Shown here: positions 7,885-14,625 of the stretch, in pieces
Numbering within the stretch: the stretch's first letter is position 1
How the letters are laid out: each line of letters starts with the position of its first letter
NCBI RefSeq assembly: GCF_006715085.1
Contig: NZ_VFMM01000002.1
Coordinates: forward strand, 372,001 to 436,000
DNA: 64,000 nt
Direction of reading: 5' to 3'
Origin: Kribbella jejuensis
GTDB taxonomy: Bacteria; Actinomycetota; Actinomycetes; Propionibacteriales; Kribbellaceae
The notes under the pieces: generated by a model
Told to the model about the DNA's origin: nothing
Seen by the model: only the letters and a program-made list of their open reading frames with translations
Databases searched by the model: none
Program-made: the position numbers and the translations under genes

Positions 7885-9237
7885 GTGGGCGCGTTGGGTG
7901 TGGAGGAGTTGCGCGGGCTGGTTGAGGCGGGGGCGGTCGACACGGTGCTGGTGGCGATCACCGACATGCAGGGGCGGTTGCAGGGCAAGCGGTGTGGGGC
8001 TCGGTACTTCCTGGAGGAGGTGCTGAAGCACGGGACCGAGGGGTGCAACTACCTGCTCGCGGTGGACGTCGACATGAACACGGTCGACGGGTACACGATG
8101 TCGTCCTGGGAGCGCGGGTACGGCGACATGGTGATGGCACCCGATCTGGAGACGCTGCGGCTGGTGCCCTGGTTGGAGGGGACCGCGCTGGTGCTCTGCG
8201 ACGTCGAGTGGCTCGACGGTACGCCGGTGGTCGCCTCGCCGCGGCAGGTGCTGCGCAAGCAGCTCGACCGGCTGGCCGAGAAGGGGCTGAAGGCGTACGT
8301 CGGTACCGAGCTCGAGTTCATCGTCTTCGACGACACCTTCGAGACCGCGTGGAACAAGCGGTACCGCGATCTCACGCCCGCGAACCAGTACAACGTCGAC
8401 TACTCGCTCGTCGGCACCTCCCGGATCGAGCCGCTGCTGCGCGACATCCGCAACGGGATGGAAGGCGCCGGCATGTACGTCGAGTCCGCGAAGGGCGAGT
8501 GCAACCTCGGCCAGCACGAGATCGCGTTCCGGTACGACGAGGCGCTGGCGACCTGTGACAACCACTCGATCTACAAGACCGGTGCGAAGGAGATCGCGGC
8601 CAAGCACGGCAAGAGCCTCACGTTCATGGCGAAGTACGACGAACGCGAGGGCAACTCGTGCCACATCCACCTGAGCTTCCGCTCCGACGACGGCGACCCG
8701 GTGCTCGCGGGTGACCGCGACCACGGCTTCTCGCAGCTGATGGAGCAGTTCATCGCCGGCCAGCTCGCCTGCCTGTCCGAGTTCACCTATCTGCTGGCGC
8801 CGAACATCAACTCCTACAAGCGCTTCGTGCGCGGCAGCTTCGCGCCGACCGCGGTCGCGTGGGGTCTCGACAACCGCACGTGTTCGCTGCGCGTGGTCGG
8901 GCACGGCGACTCGCTCCGGGTCGAGAACCGCCTGCCCGGCGGCGATGTGAACCCTTACCTCGCGGTCGCCGCGATCATCGCTTCCGGCCTGCACGGCATC
9001 GAGCAGGAGCTGGAACTCGAGCCGCTGCTCGAGGGCAACGCGTACGAGTCCGACAAGGAACACGTACCGTCCACACTGCGCGAGGCAGCCGCGCTCTTCA
9101 CCGGCTCGAAGCTGGCGCGGAACGCCTTCGGCGACGAGATGGTCGACCACTACAGCAACGCGGCGCGGGTCGAGCTCGACGCGTACGACGCGGCCGTCAC
9201 CGACTGGGAGCGGGTCCGTGGTTTCGAACGACTCTGA
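7885..9237 (+). CDS. Glutamine-synthetase-like gamma-glutamyl-amine ligase
   Basis: About 450 residues, glutamine synthetase fold. Such GlnA paralogues (E. coli PuuA, Streptomyces GlnA3 and GlnA4) join glutamate to polyamines or ethanolamine with ATP instead of to ammonia. Seen: ELEFIVFDDTF in the metal-binding core, GECNLGQHEIAFRYDEA, HIHLSFRS and the FVRGSFAPTAVAWGLDNRT block. The following PuuD hydrolase, aldehyde dehydrogenase and permease make nitrogen and carbon release from an amine the likely role; whether the substrate is putrescine, another polyamine or ethanolamine cannot be told. GTG 7885 has GGGAG 5 nt upstream; GTG 7879 in frame is the alternative. Its 3' end overlaps the next gene by 20 bp. 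Confidence 0.9.
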   Translation: MGALGVEELRGLVEAGAVDTVLVAITDMQGRLQGKRCGARYFLEEVLKHGTEGCNYLLAVDVDMNTVDGYTMSSWERGYGDMVMAPDLETLRLVPWLEGTALVLCDVEWLDGTPVVASPRQVLRKQLDRLAEKGLKAYVGTELEFIVFDDTFETAWNKRYRDLTPANQYNVDYSLVGTSRIEPLLRDIRNGMEGAGMYVESAKGECNLGQHEIAFRYDEALATCDNHSIYKTGAKEIAAKHGKSLTFMAKYDEREGNSCHIHLSFRSDDGDPVLAGDRDHGFSQLMEQFIAGQLACLSEFTYLLAPNINSYKRFVRGSFAPTAVAWGLDNRTCSLRVVGHGDSLRVENRLPGGDVNPYLAVAAIIASGLHGIEQELELEPLLEGNAYESDKEHVPSTLREAAALFTGSKLARNAFGDEMVDHYSNAARVELDAYDAAVTDWERVRGFERL

Positions 9238-9925
9238 GCGCCCGCGGATCGGCATCACGACGTACCTCGAACCGGCGTCCTGGGGTATCTGGCATCGTGA
9301 GGCTGCACTGGTGCCTCGCGTGTACCTCGACGCGATCGCGGCCGCCGGCGGCACCCCGCTGCTGCTGCCCCCGGTCGGCACCGATCCATCAGTACTAGGT
9401 CTGCTGGACGGTCTCGTCATCGCGGGCGGCTGTGACGTCGACCCGGCGCAGTACGACGCCATTCCGCATCCCGAGACCGTGGGCACCCGGCCGGACCGGG
9501 ACCACCACGAATCGGTCCTGATCCGAGCAGCCCTGGACCGTGATCTGCCGTTGCTGGCGGTCTGTCGTGGGCTGCAGATGCTGAACGTGACGCTGGGCGG
9601 GACGTTGCACCAGCATCTGCCCGATGTCGTCGCGCACGACGAGCATCGCCCGGGGCCCGCGGTGTTCGGCCGGGTCGACGTGAAGATCGAGCCCGGCACG
9701 TTGACCGCGCGGATCCTCGGCGAGAGCACGACCGGCAGTTGCTACCACCACCAGGCCCTCGACGTGATCGCGCCGGGTCTGAAGGTCACCGCCCGGTCCG
9801 GCGACGGAACGGTCGAGGCGGCCGAGGTGGAGGGCAAGGAGTTCGCACTAGGCGTCCAGTGGCATCCGGAGGAGAACCCCGAGGACCTGCGGCTGTTCAC
9901 CGCTTTGATCAGGAGCAATCGATGA
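9218..9925 (+). CDS. Gamma-glutamyl-GABA hydrolase-like amidotransferase (PuuD type)
   Basis: 235 residues, class I glutamine amidotransferase fold of the C26 peptidase family. It would cleave the gamma-glutamyl bond after oxidation of the glutamylated amine. The nucleophile is the cysteine in LAVCRGLQMLN and the His-Glu pair lies in VQWHPEENPEDLRL; the oxyanion region is GLVIAGGCDVDP. GTG 9218 lies inside the 3' end of the ligase gene with a GGGAG site upstream. Its stop overlaps the ATG of a 40-codon ORF (ATGA) that leads into the aldehyde dehydrogenase start. Confidence 0.92.
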   Translation: MVSNDSERPRIGITTYLEPASWGIWHREAALVPRVYLDAIAAAGGTPLLLPPVGTDPSVLGLLDGLVIAGGCDVDPAQYDAIPHPETVGTRPDRDHHESVLIRAALDRDLPLLAVCRGLQMLNVTLGGTLHQHLPDVVAHDEHRPGPAVFGRVDVKIEPGTLTARILGESTTGSCYHHQALDVIAPGLKVTARSGDGTVEAAEVEGKEFALGVQWHPEENPEDLRLFTALIRSNR

Positions 9926-10044
9926 CGGTACTGATGCCACGCCTCCGGCGCGGCGGGTCACGGGGCTGTAACTCCCGTTCTTCCCTCGTCGCTCCGGTCG
10001 CTTCGCTCCCTCCACTCCTCAGTCCAGAACGGGAGGCCCCGTGA
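9922..10044 (+). other. 40-codon linking ORF between puuD-like and aldehyde dehydrogenase genes
   Basis: ATG 9922 overlaps the upstream stop and its own TGA (10042-10044) overlaps the GTG start of the aldehyde dehydrogenase, so ribosomes could pass straight through. The predicted peptide is Arg/Ser/Pro-rich with no recognisable domain and starts MTVLMPRLRRGGSRGC. It spans a large inverted repeat. I see it as a coupling or leader ORF rather than a functional protein. Confidence 0.35.
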
Positions 10045-10046
10045 CC
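9956..10046 (+). promoter_or_regulatory. Large hairpin enclosing the aldehyde dehydrogenase SD and start
   Basis: GGTCACGGGGC (9956-9966) and CTCCCGTTCT (9972-9981) pair with GCCCCGTGACC (10036-10046) and AGAACGGGAG (10026-10035): 21 bp matched with a 5-nt TGTAA bulge and a 44-nt loop. The right arm holds both the SD GGGAGG (10031-10036) and the GTG at 10041. The loop carries a TCGCTTCGCTCC repeat. Confidence 0.75.
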
Positions 10047-11387
10047 TACGACGTGATCAATCCGGCCACCGAGAAGGTGGTCCGGACGATCGAGCTGGCC
10101 GACGAGCTGGCCGCGGACGCGGCCATCGACCGGGCCCGGAAAGCGTTCGAAACCTGGCGGAACGTCGCGCCCGCGGACCGTGGCCGGCTGCTCCGGCGGT
10201 TCGCCGACGCGGTCGACGCGGACCTGCAGAACCTGGCCGCCCTCGAGGTGGAGAACGCCGGTCACACGATCGGCAACGCCCGCTGGGAAGCCGGCAACGT
10301 CCGCGACGTCCTGACCTACTACTCAGCCGCGCCGGAACGCCTTTTCGGAAGACAGATCCCGGTTGCCGGCGGGATCGACGTCACGTTCCAAGAACCGCTC
10401 GGTGTCGTCGGCGTAATTGTCCCGTGGAACTTTCCGATGCCGATCGCCGGCTGGGGTTTCGCCCCTGCGCTGGCCGCCGGAAACACCGTCGTACTGAAAC
10501 CCGCCGAGCTCACCCCGCTGACCGCGATCCGCCTCGGTGAACTCGCGCTCCAAGCCGGCCTGCCGGAGGGCGTGCTCGAAATCATCCCCGGTCGCGGGAC
10601 TGTGGTCGGTCAACGTCTCGTGACCCATCCGGCCGTCCGCAAGATCGTCTTCACCGGATCCACCACAGTCGGCAAGCAGATCATGGCCGGCTGCGCGGAT
10701 CAGGTGAAGCGGGTGACGCTCGAGCTCGGCGGCAAGTCCGCGAACGTCGTGTTCGCCGACGCCGACCTGGAGAAGGCGGCAGCGCAGGCGCCGTACGGCG
10801 TGTTCGACAACGCGGGGCAGGACTGCTGCGCACGGTCGCGGATCCTTGTCGAGCGGTCGGCGTACGAGAAGTTCATGGAGCTGCTCGAGCCCGCGGTGAA
10901 GGGGTTCAAGGTTGGCGACCCCAATGATCCGGCGACCGAGATGGGTCCGTTGATCTCGAAGGCTCAGCTGGAGCGGGTCGCTTCGTATGCCCAGAACCCC
11001 GCATTCCAAGGCAGTGCGCCGACCGGGCCTGGGTACTGGTTCCCGCCGACGGTGCTCGCGCCGCCGGACGAGCGGGCCGCGCGGGAGGAGATCTTCGGGC
11101 CGGTGGTCGCGGTGATCCCGTTCGAGGACGAGGCGGATGCGCTGCGGATCGCGAACGACAGCGAGTACGGGCTGTCCGGCTCGATCTGGACGCGGGACGT
11201 CGGGCGCGCACTCCGGGTCGGGCGCGGGATCGAGGCCGGCAACCTCTCGATCAACTCGAACTCGTCGGTGCGGTACTCGACCCCGTTCGGCGGCTACAAG
11301 CAGTCCGGCCTCGGCCGGGAGCTCGGTCCGGACGCGCTCGCCGCGTTCACCGAGACCAAGAACATCTTCATCAGCACGGAGGACTGA
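10041..11387 (+). CDS. NAD(P)-dependent aldehyde dehydrogenase
   Basis: 448 residues, aldehyde dehydrogenase superfamily, slightly shorter than the usual 480. It oxidises an aldehyde to a carboxylate, here probably a gamma-glutamyl-amino-aldehyde (PuuC-like step). Visible: VPWNFPMPIAGWGFAPALAAG (cofactor and substrate channel), FTGSTTVGKQ (Rossmann loop), LELGGKS with the general-base Glu, and GQDCCARSRI with the catalytic cysteine. GTG 10041 has GGGAGG 4 nt upstream, both inside a hairpin stem. Followed after 3 bp by an SDR gene, so one operon. Confidence 0.93.
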   Translation: MTYDVINPATEKVVRTIELADELAADAAIDRARKAFETWRNVAPADRGRLLRRFADAVDADLQNLAALEVENAGHTIGNARWEAGNVRDVLTYYSAAPERLFGRQIPVAGGIDVTFQEPLGVVGVIVPWNFPMPIAGWGFAPALAAGNTVVLKPAELTPLTAIRLGELALQAGLPEGVLEIIPGRGTVVGQRLVTHPAVRKIVFTGSTTVGKQIMAGCADQVKRVTLELGGKSANVVFADADLEKAAAQAPYGVFDNAGQDCCARSRILVERSAYEKFMELLEPAVKGFKVGDPNDPATEMGPLISKAQLERVASYAQNPAFQGSAPTGPGYWFPPTVLAPPDERAAREEIFGPVVAVIPFEDEADALRIANDSEYGLSGSIWTRDVGRALRVGRGIEAGNLSINSNSSVRYSTPFGGYKQSGLGRELGPDALAAFTETKNIFISTED

Positions 11388-11390
11388 CAC

Positions 11391-12167
11391 ATGGACGTCA
11401 ACGCTCATCGGCTGGAAGGCCGCGTCGCGGTGGTGACCGGCGGCGCGAGCGGGATCGGGCTGGCCACGGTACGGCGGCTGGCCGCGGAAGGCGCCCACGT
11501 GGTGATCGGCGACCTCGACCCGGCAGCCGGCAAGGACGCCACGGACGAGGTGGGCGGACTGTTCGTGCCGACCGACGTCACCGACCCGGTCGCGGTGGAC
11601 AACCTGTTCCAGCAGGCCTTCGACACGTACGGGGCGGTCGACATCGCGTTCAACAACGCCGGCATCTCGCCGCCGGACGACGCGTCGATCCTGGACACCG
11701 GCCTGGAGGCGTGGCGCAAGGTGCAGGAGGTCAACCTGACCTCGGTGTACCTGTGCTGCAAGGCCGCGATCCCGTACATGCAGCGCCAGGGCAAGGGCTC
11801 GATCGTCAACACCGCGTCGTTCGTCGCGATCATGGGCGCCGCGACGTCGCAGATCTCGTACTCCGCGTCGAAGGGCGGCGTACTGGCGATGAGCCGCGAG
11901 CTCGGCGTCGAGTTCGCGCGGCAGGGGATCCGGGTCAACGCGCTCTGCCCGGGCCCGGTGAACACGCCGCTGCTGACCGAGCTGTTCGCGAAGGACCCGG
12001 AGCGGGCCCAGCGCCGGCTCGTGCACGTACCGATGGGCCGCTTCGGCGAACCGGAGGAGATCGCCGCCGCGGTCGCCTTCCTGGCCAGCGACGACTCGTC
12101 CTTCATCACCGCCAACACGTTCCTCGTCGACGGCGGAATCTCCGGGGCGTACGTGACACCGCTCTAA
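11391..12167 (+). CDS. Short-chain dehydrogenase/reductase (3-oxoacyl-ACP reductase-like)
   Basis: 258 residues, classical SDR. Cofactor loop TGGASGIG near residue 18, NNAGISPP after strand 4, catalytic YSASKGG and the GPVNTPL segment after it are all present. An Asp (GDLDP) at the end of strand 2 points to NAD(H) preference. It follows the aldehyde dehydrogenase by 3 bp and probably handles an alcohol or hydroxy intermediate of the same pathway; the substrate is unknown. Its TAA stop forms part of a -10-like box for the next gene. Confidence 0.92.
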   Translation: MDVNAHRLEGRVAVVTGGASGIGLATVRRLAAEGAHVVIGDLDPAAGKDATDEVGGLFVPTDVTDPVAVDNLFQQAFDTYGAVDIAFNNAGISPPDDASILDTGLEAWRKVQEVNLTSVYLCCKAAIPYMQRQGKGSIVNTASFVAIMGAATSQISYSASKGGVLAMSRELGVEFARQGIRVNALCPGPVNTPLLTELFAKDPERAQRRLVHVPMGRFGEPEEIAAAVAFLASDDSSFITANTFLVDGGISGAYVTPL

Positions 12168-12170
12168 GCT
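12165..12170 (+). promoter_or_regulatory. -10-like box overlapping the SDR stop codon
   Basis: TAAGCT, in which TAA is the stop of the SDR gene, lies 7 nt before ATG 12178 of the FadR-type gene. It may give a separate leaderless transcript of the regulator. The intervening GGGGG could alternatively serve as a ribosome site. Confidence 0.35.
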
Positions 12171-12177
12171 GGGGGCC

Positions 12178-12897
12178 ATGGTCGTACAGGCGGATGACGC
12201 GGTGTTCCGGCCGGTCCGGGCCGGGAACCCGTTCGAGGAGACGGTCGAGCGGTTGCTGCAGGCAATCAAGCTCGGCGTCGTCGTGCCTGGCGACCGGTTG
12301 CCGCCGGAGCGGGAGCTCGCGGCCCGGCTGAACGTCAGCCGGGTGACGCTCCGGGAGGCGATCCACGCACTCACCGAGGCCGGGTACGTCGAATCCCGCC
12401 GCGGCCGGTACGGCGGCACGTTCGTCAACGCGCAGCTGCCGAAACCCCGCCGTACGACCGCCAAACGCCTCGCCCGCGACCTCGCCGCCGGCCTCGACGA
12501 TGCCCTCACACTGCGCCAGGTGCTGGAAACCGGCGCCGCGGAGGCCGCCGCGTCCCGCACCCTGTCAGACGCCGAACGCGACCACCTGCAACGCTGCCTG
12601 GACGAGACCGCGGCCGCGAGCCTGACCGACTACCGCCGCCTCGACTCCCGCCTGCATCTCGCCATCGCCGAGGTCACCGGCTCACCGTCCCTGCTCTCGG
12701 CCACCGCCGACGTACGCATGCGCCTCAACGAGCTCCTGGACGCGATTCCCCTGCTCGAGCGGAACATCGAGCACTCCAACCAGCAACACGGGGCCATCGT
12801 CGACGCCGTGCTGGCTGGAGATCCGGACGCCGCCCGGCACGCCATGCAGGAGCACCTGCAAGGCACAGCGGTACTACTGCACGGCTTTCTCGACTGA
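12178..12897 (+). CDS. FadR-subfamily GntR transcriptional regulator
   Basis: 239 residues. N-terminal winged helix-turn-helix (residues about 15-80, with LPPERELAARLNVSRVTLREAIHALTEAGYVESRRG typical of GntR) and a C-terminal all-helical FCD ligand domain with DSRLHLAIAEVTGSPSL, whose His and Asp bind a metal. Placed between the catabolic genes and the permease, it most likely represses one or both. A GGTCT-N6-AGACC inverted repeat just downstream, before the permease, is a candidate operator. Confidence 0.92.
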   Translation: MVVQADDAVFRPVRAGNPFEETVERLLQAIKLGVVVPGDRLPPERELAARLNVSRVTLREAIHALTEAGYVESRRGRYGGTFVNAQLPKPRRTTAKRLARDLAAGLDDALTLRQVLETGAAEAAASRTLSDAERDHLQRCLDETAAASLTDYRRLDSRLHLAIAEVTGSPSLLSATADVRMRLNELLDAIPLLERNIEHSNQQHGAIVDAVLAGDPDAARHAMQEHLQGTAVLLHGFLD

Positions 12898-12901
12898 CTC
12901 C

Positions 12902-12956
12902 TTGACACGTGGCCCGCCCGGCTGCCTCAATGAGCCTAAAGGTCTGGGGGGAGACC
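12902..12956 (+). promoter_or_regulatory. Candidate promoter and operator of the permease gene
   Basis: TTGACA at 12902-12907 is a perfect -35; an inverted repeat GGTCT-GGGGGG-AGACC follows at 12941-12956, just beyond the expected -10 region, which is itself weak. GntR/FadR sites are usually short palindromes, so this may be the binding site of the regulator encoded immediately upstream. Confidence 0.4.
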
Positions 12957-12983
12957 ATTGAGGCGCTGTCTAGGAGGCTCGCA

Positions 12984-14516
12984 GTGAGTGACGAACGTAC
13001 CGGCTCCGCCCCGATGACCGATGACGAGCAACGCCTGCACCAGTTGGGTTACGCCCAGGAACTGTCCCGGACGATGTCCGGGTTCTCGAACTTCGCAGTG
13101 TCGTTCACGATCATCTCGATCCTGTCCGGCTGTCTGACCCTGTACGGGTTCGGGATGAACACCGGCGGCCCGGTGATGATCGTCTGGGGCTGGCCGATCG
13201 TCGGGCTGATGACGTTGTTCGTCGGCCTCGCGATGGCCGAGGTGTGCTCGAGCTACCCGACCGCCGGCGGCCTGTACTACTGGGCCGCGAAACTCGCGCC
13301 GAGCAACGGCGCGGCCTGGTCCTGGTTCACCGGCTGGTTCAACTTCCTCGGCCAGGTCGCGGTGACGGCCGGCATCGACTTCGGGGCCGCGTTCTTCCTG
13401 AACGCGTTCCTCGACCTGCAGTGGGGTTTCACCGCCTCACCCGGCCACACGATCCTGTTGTTCGGGATCATCCTGGTGGTGCACGGCCTGCTGAACTCGT
13501 TCGGCGTGAAGCTGGTCGCGAGGCTCAACGACATCAGCGTCTGGTGGCACATCGTCGGCGTGCTCGCGATCGTCGTCGTGCTGATCGTCGTACCGGACAA
13601 GCACCAGTCGGCGTCGTTCGTGTTCGGCCACTTCGTCAACAACACCGGCTGGGGTTCGACCTTCTACGTCGCCCTGCTCGGCCTGCTGCTCGCGCAGTAC
13701 ACCTTCACCGGGTACGACGCGTCCGCGCACATGACCGAGGAGACGCACGACGCCGCGCGCTCCGGGCCGCGCGGGATCGTGATGTCGATCGTGGTCTCGC
13801 TCGCGGCCGGGTGGGTGCTGCTGATCGGGCTGACGTTCGCGATCCAGAACTACGACGGTTCGCTGAAGAGCGCGACCGGCGTACCGCCCGCGCAGATCTT
13901 CATCGACGCCGCCGGCGCGGTGACCGGGAAGATCCTGCTGCTGGTCGTGATCGGCGCGCAGCTGTTCTGCGGGATGTCGTCGGTGACCGCGAACTCGCGG
14001 ATGATCTACGCGTTCTCGCGCGACGGCGCGCTGCCCGGGTCGAAGTTCTGGCACAAGATCAACCACCGGACCCGGACACCGACGAACGCGATCTGGCTGG
14101 CCGCCGGCGGTGCGTTCGTGCTCGGCCTGCCGTACCTGTGGAACGCGACCGCGTACGCCGCGGTGACGTCGATCGCGGTGATCGGTCTCTACATCGCGTA
14201 CGTATTGCCGACGCTGCTCCGGCTGCTGCAGGGCGACAACTTCCAGCGCGGCCCGTGGCACCTCGGCCGCTGGAGCCGGCCGATCGGGATCGTCGCGATC
14301 GCCTGGGTCGTCTTCATCACGATCCTGTTCATGCTGCCGCAGGTCAGCCCGGTCACCGGTAGTACGTTCAACTACACGCCGATCGCCGTCCTCGTGGTGC
14401 TCGGCTTCGCGGCGGCGTACTGGTTCCTGTCCGCCCGCCGCTGGTTCACCGGCCCGAAGGTCCAGGGCACCGAGGCGGAGCTCGCCGCGATCGAGCGCGA
14501 CCTCGAATCCATCTAG
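12984..14516 (+). CDS. APC-superfamily amino acid/amine permease
   Basis: About 510 residues, roughly 12 membrane segments. The N-terminal FSNFAVSFTIISILSGC followed by TGGPVMIVWGWPIVG is characteristic of the APC permeases that take up amino acids, GABA, choline or ethanolamine. Later SSYPTAGGLYYWAAKLAP and GYDASAHMTEET also fit the family. GTG 12984 is chosen: AGGAGG at 12972-12977 is 6 nt upstream, while the longer frame from 12909 crosses the promoter region. It likely imports the amine degraded by the upstream cluster. A strong hairpin follows. Confidence 0.9.
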   Translation: MSDERTGSAPMTDDEQRLHQLGYAQELSRTMSGFSNFAVSFTIISILSGCLTLYGFGMNTGGPVMIVWGWPIVGLMTLFVGLAMAEVCSSYPTAGGLYYWAAKLAPSNGAAWSWFTGWFNFLGQVAVTAGIDFGAAFFLNAFLDLQWGFTASPGHTILLFGIILVVHGLLNSFGVKLVARLNDISVWWHIVGVLAIVVVLIVVPDKHQSASFVFGHFVNNTGWGSTFYVALLGLLLAQYTFTGYDASAHMTEETHDAARSGPRGIVMSIVVSLAAGWVLLIGLTFAIQNYDGSLKSATGVPPAQIFIDAAGAVTGKILLLVVIGAQLFCGMSSVTANSRMIYAFSRDGALPGSKFWHKINHRTRTPTNAIWLAAGGAFVLGLPYLWNATAYAAVTSIAVIGLYIAYVLPTLLRLLQGDNFQRGPWHLGRWSRPIGIVAIAWVVFITILFMLPQVSPVTGSTFNYTPIAVLVVLGFAAAYWFLSARRWFTGPKVQGTEAELAAIERDLESI

Positions 14517-14527
14517 CACGCGCCCTC

Positions 14528-14561
14528 ATGGTGCCGGGGCGCAGGCGTGCCCCGGCACCAT
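14528..14561 (+). terminator. Hairpin terminator after the permease gene
   Basis: A perfect 13-bp stem, ATGGTGCCGGGGC (14528-14540) with GCCCCGGCACCAT (14549-14561), and an 8-nt loop, 12 nt after the permease stop. No T-run, which is usual for actinobacterial terminators. Confidence 0.75.
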
Positions 14562-14595
14562 CGTGCCGTGTTCTTTCGTCTGCGTGCTGTGATAA

Positions 14596-14619
14596 TCCTC
14601 GAAGGTAATCCTTCGAGGA
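14596..14619 (+). promoter_or_regulatory. Perfect palindrome over the LAL regulator SD
   Basis: TCCTCGAAGG (14596-14605), TAAT loop, CCTTCGAGGA (14610-14619). The right arm includes most of the SD GAGGAG (14615-14620) of the TTG at 14626. It could be a DNA operator, for example for autoregulation, or an RNA hairpin hiding the ribosome site. GATAAT at 14591-14596 could be the -10. Confidence 0.6.
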
Positions 14620-14625
14620 GTTCGA

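Noticed and set aside
9982..10025. The TCGCTTCGCTCC repeat as a CRISPR repeat
   Set aside because: Only isolated copies, with no regular spacing or spacers and no cas genes.
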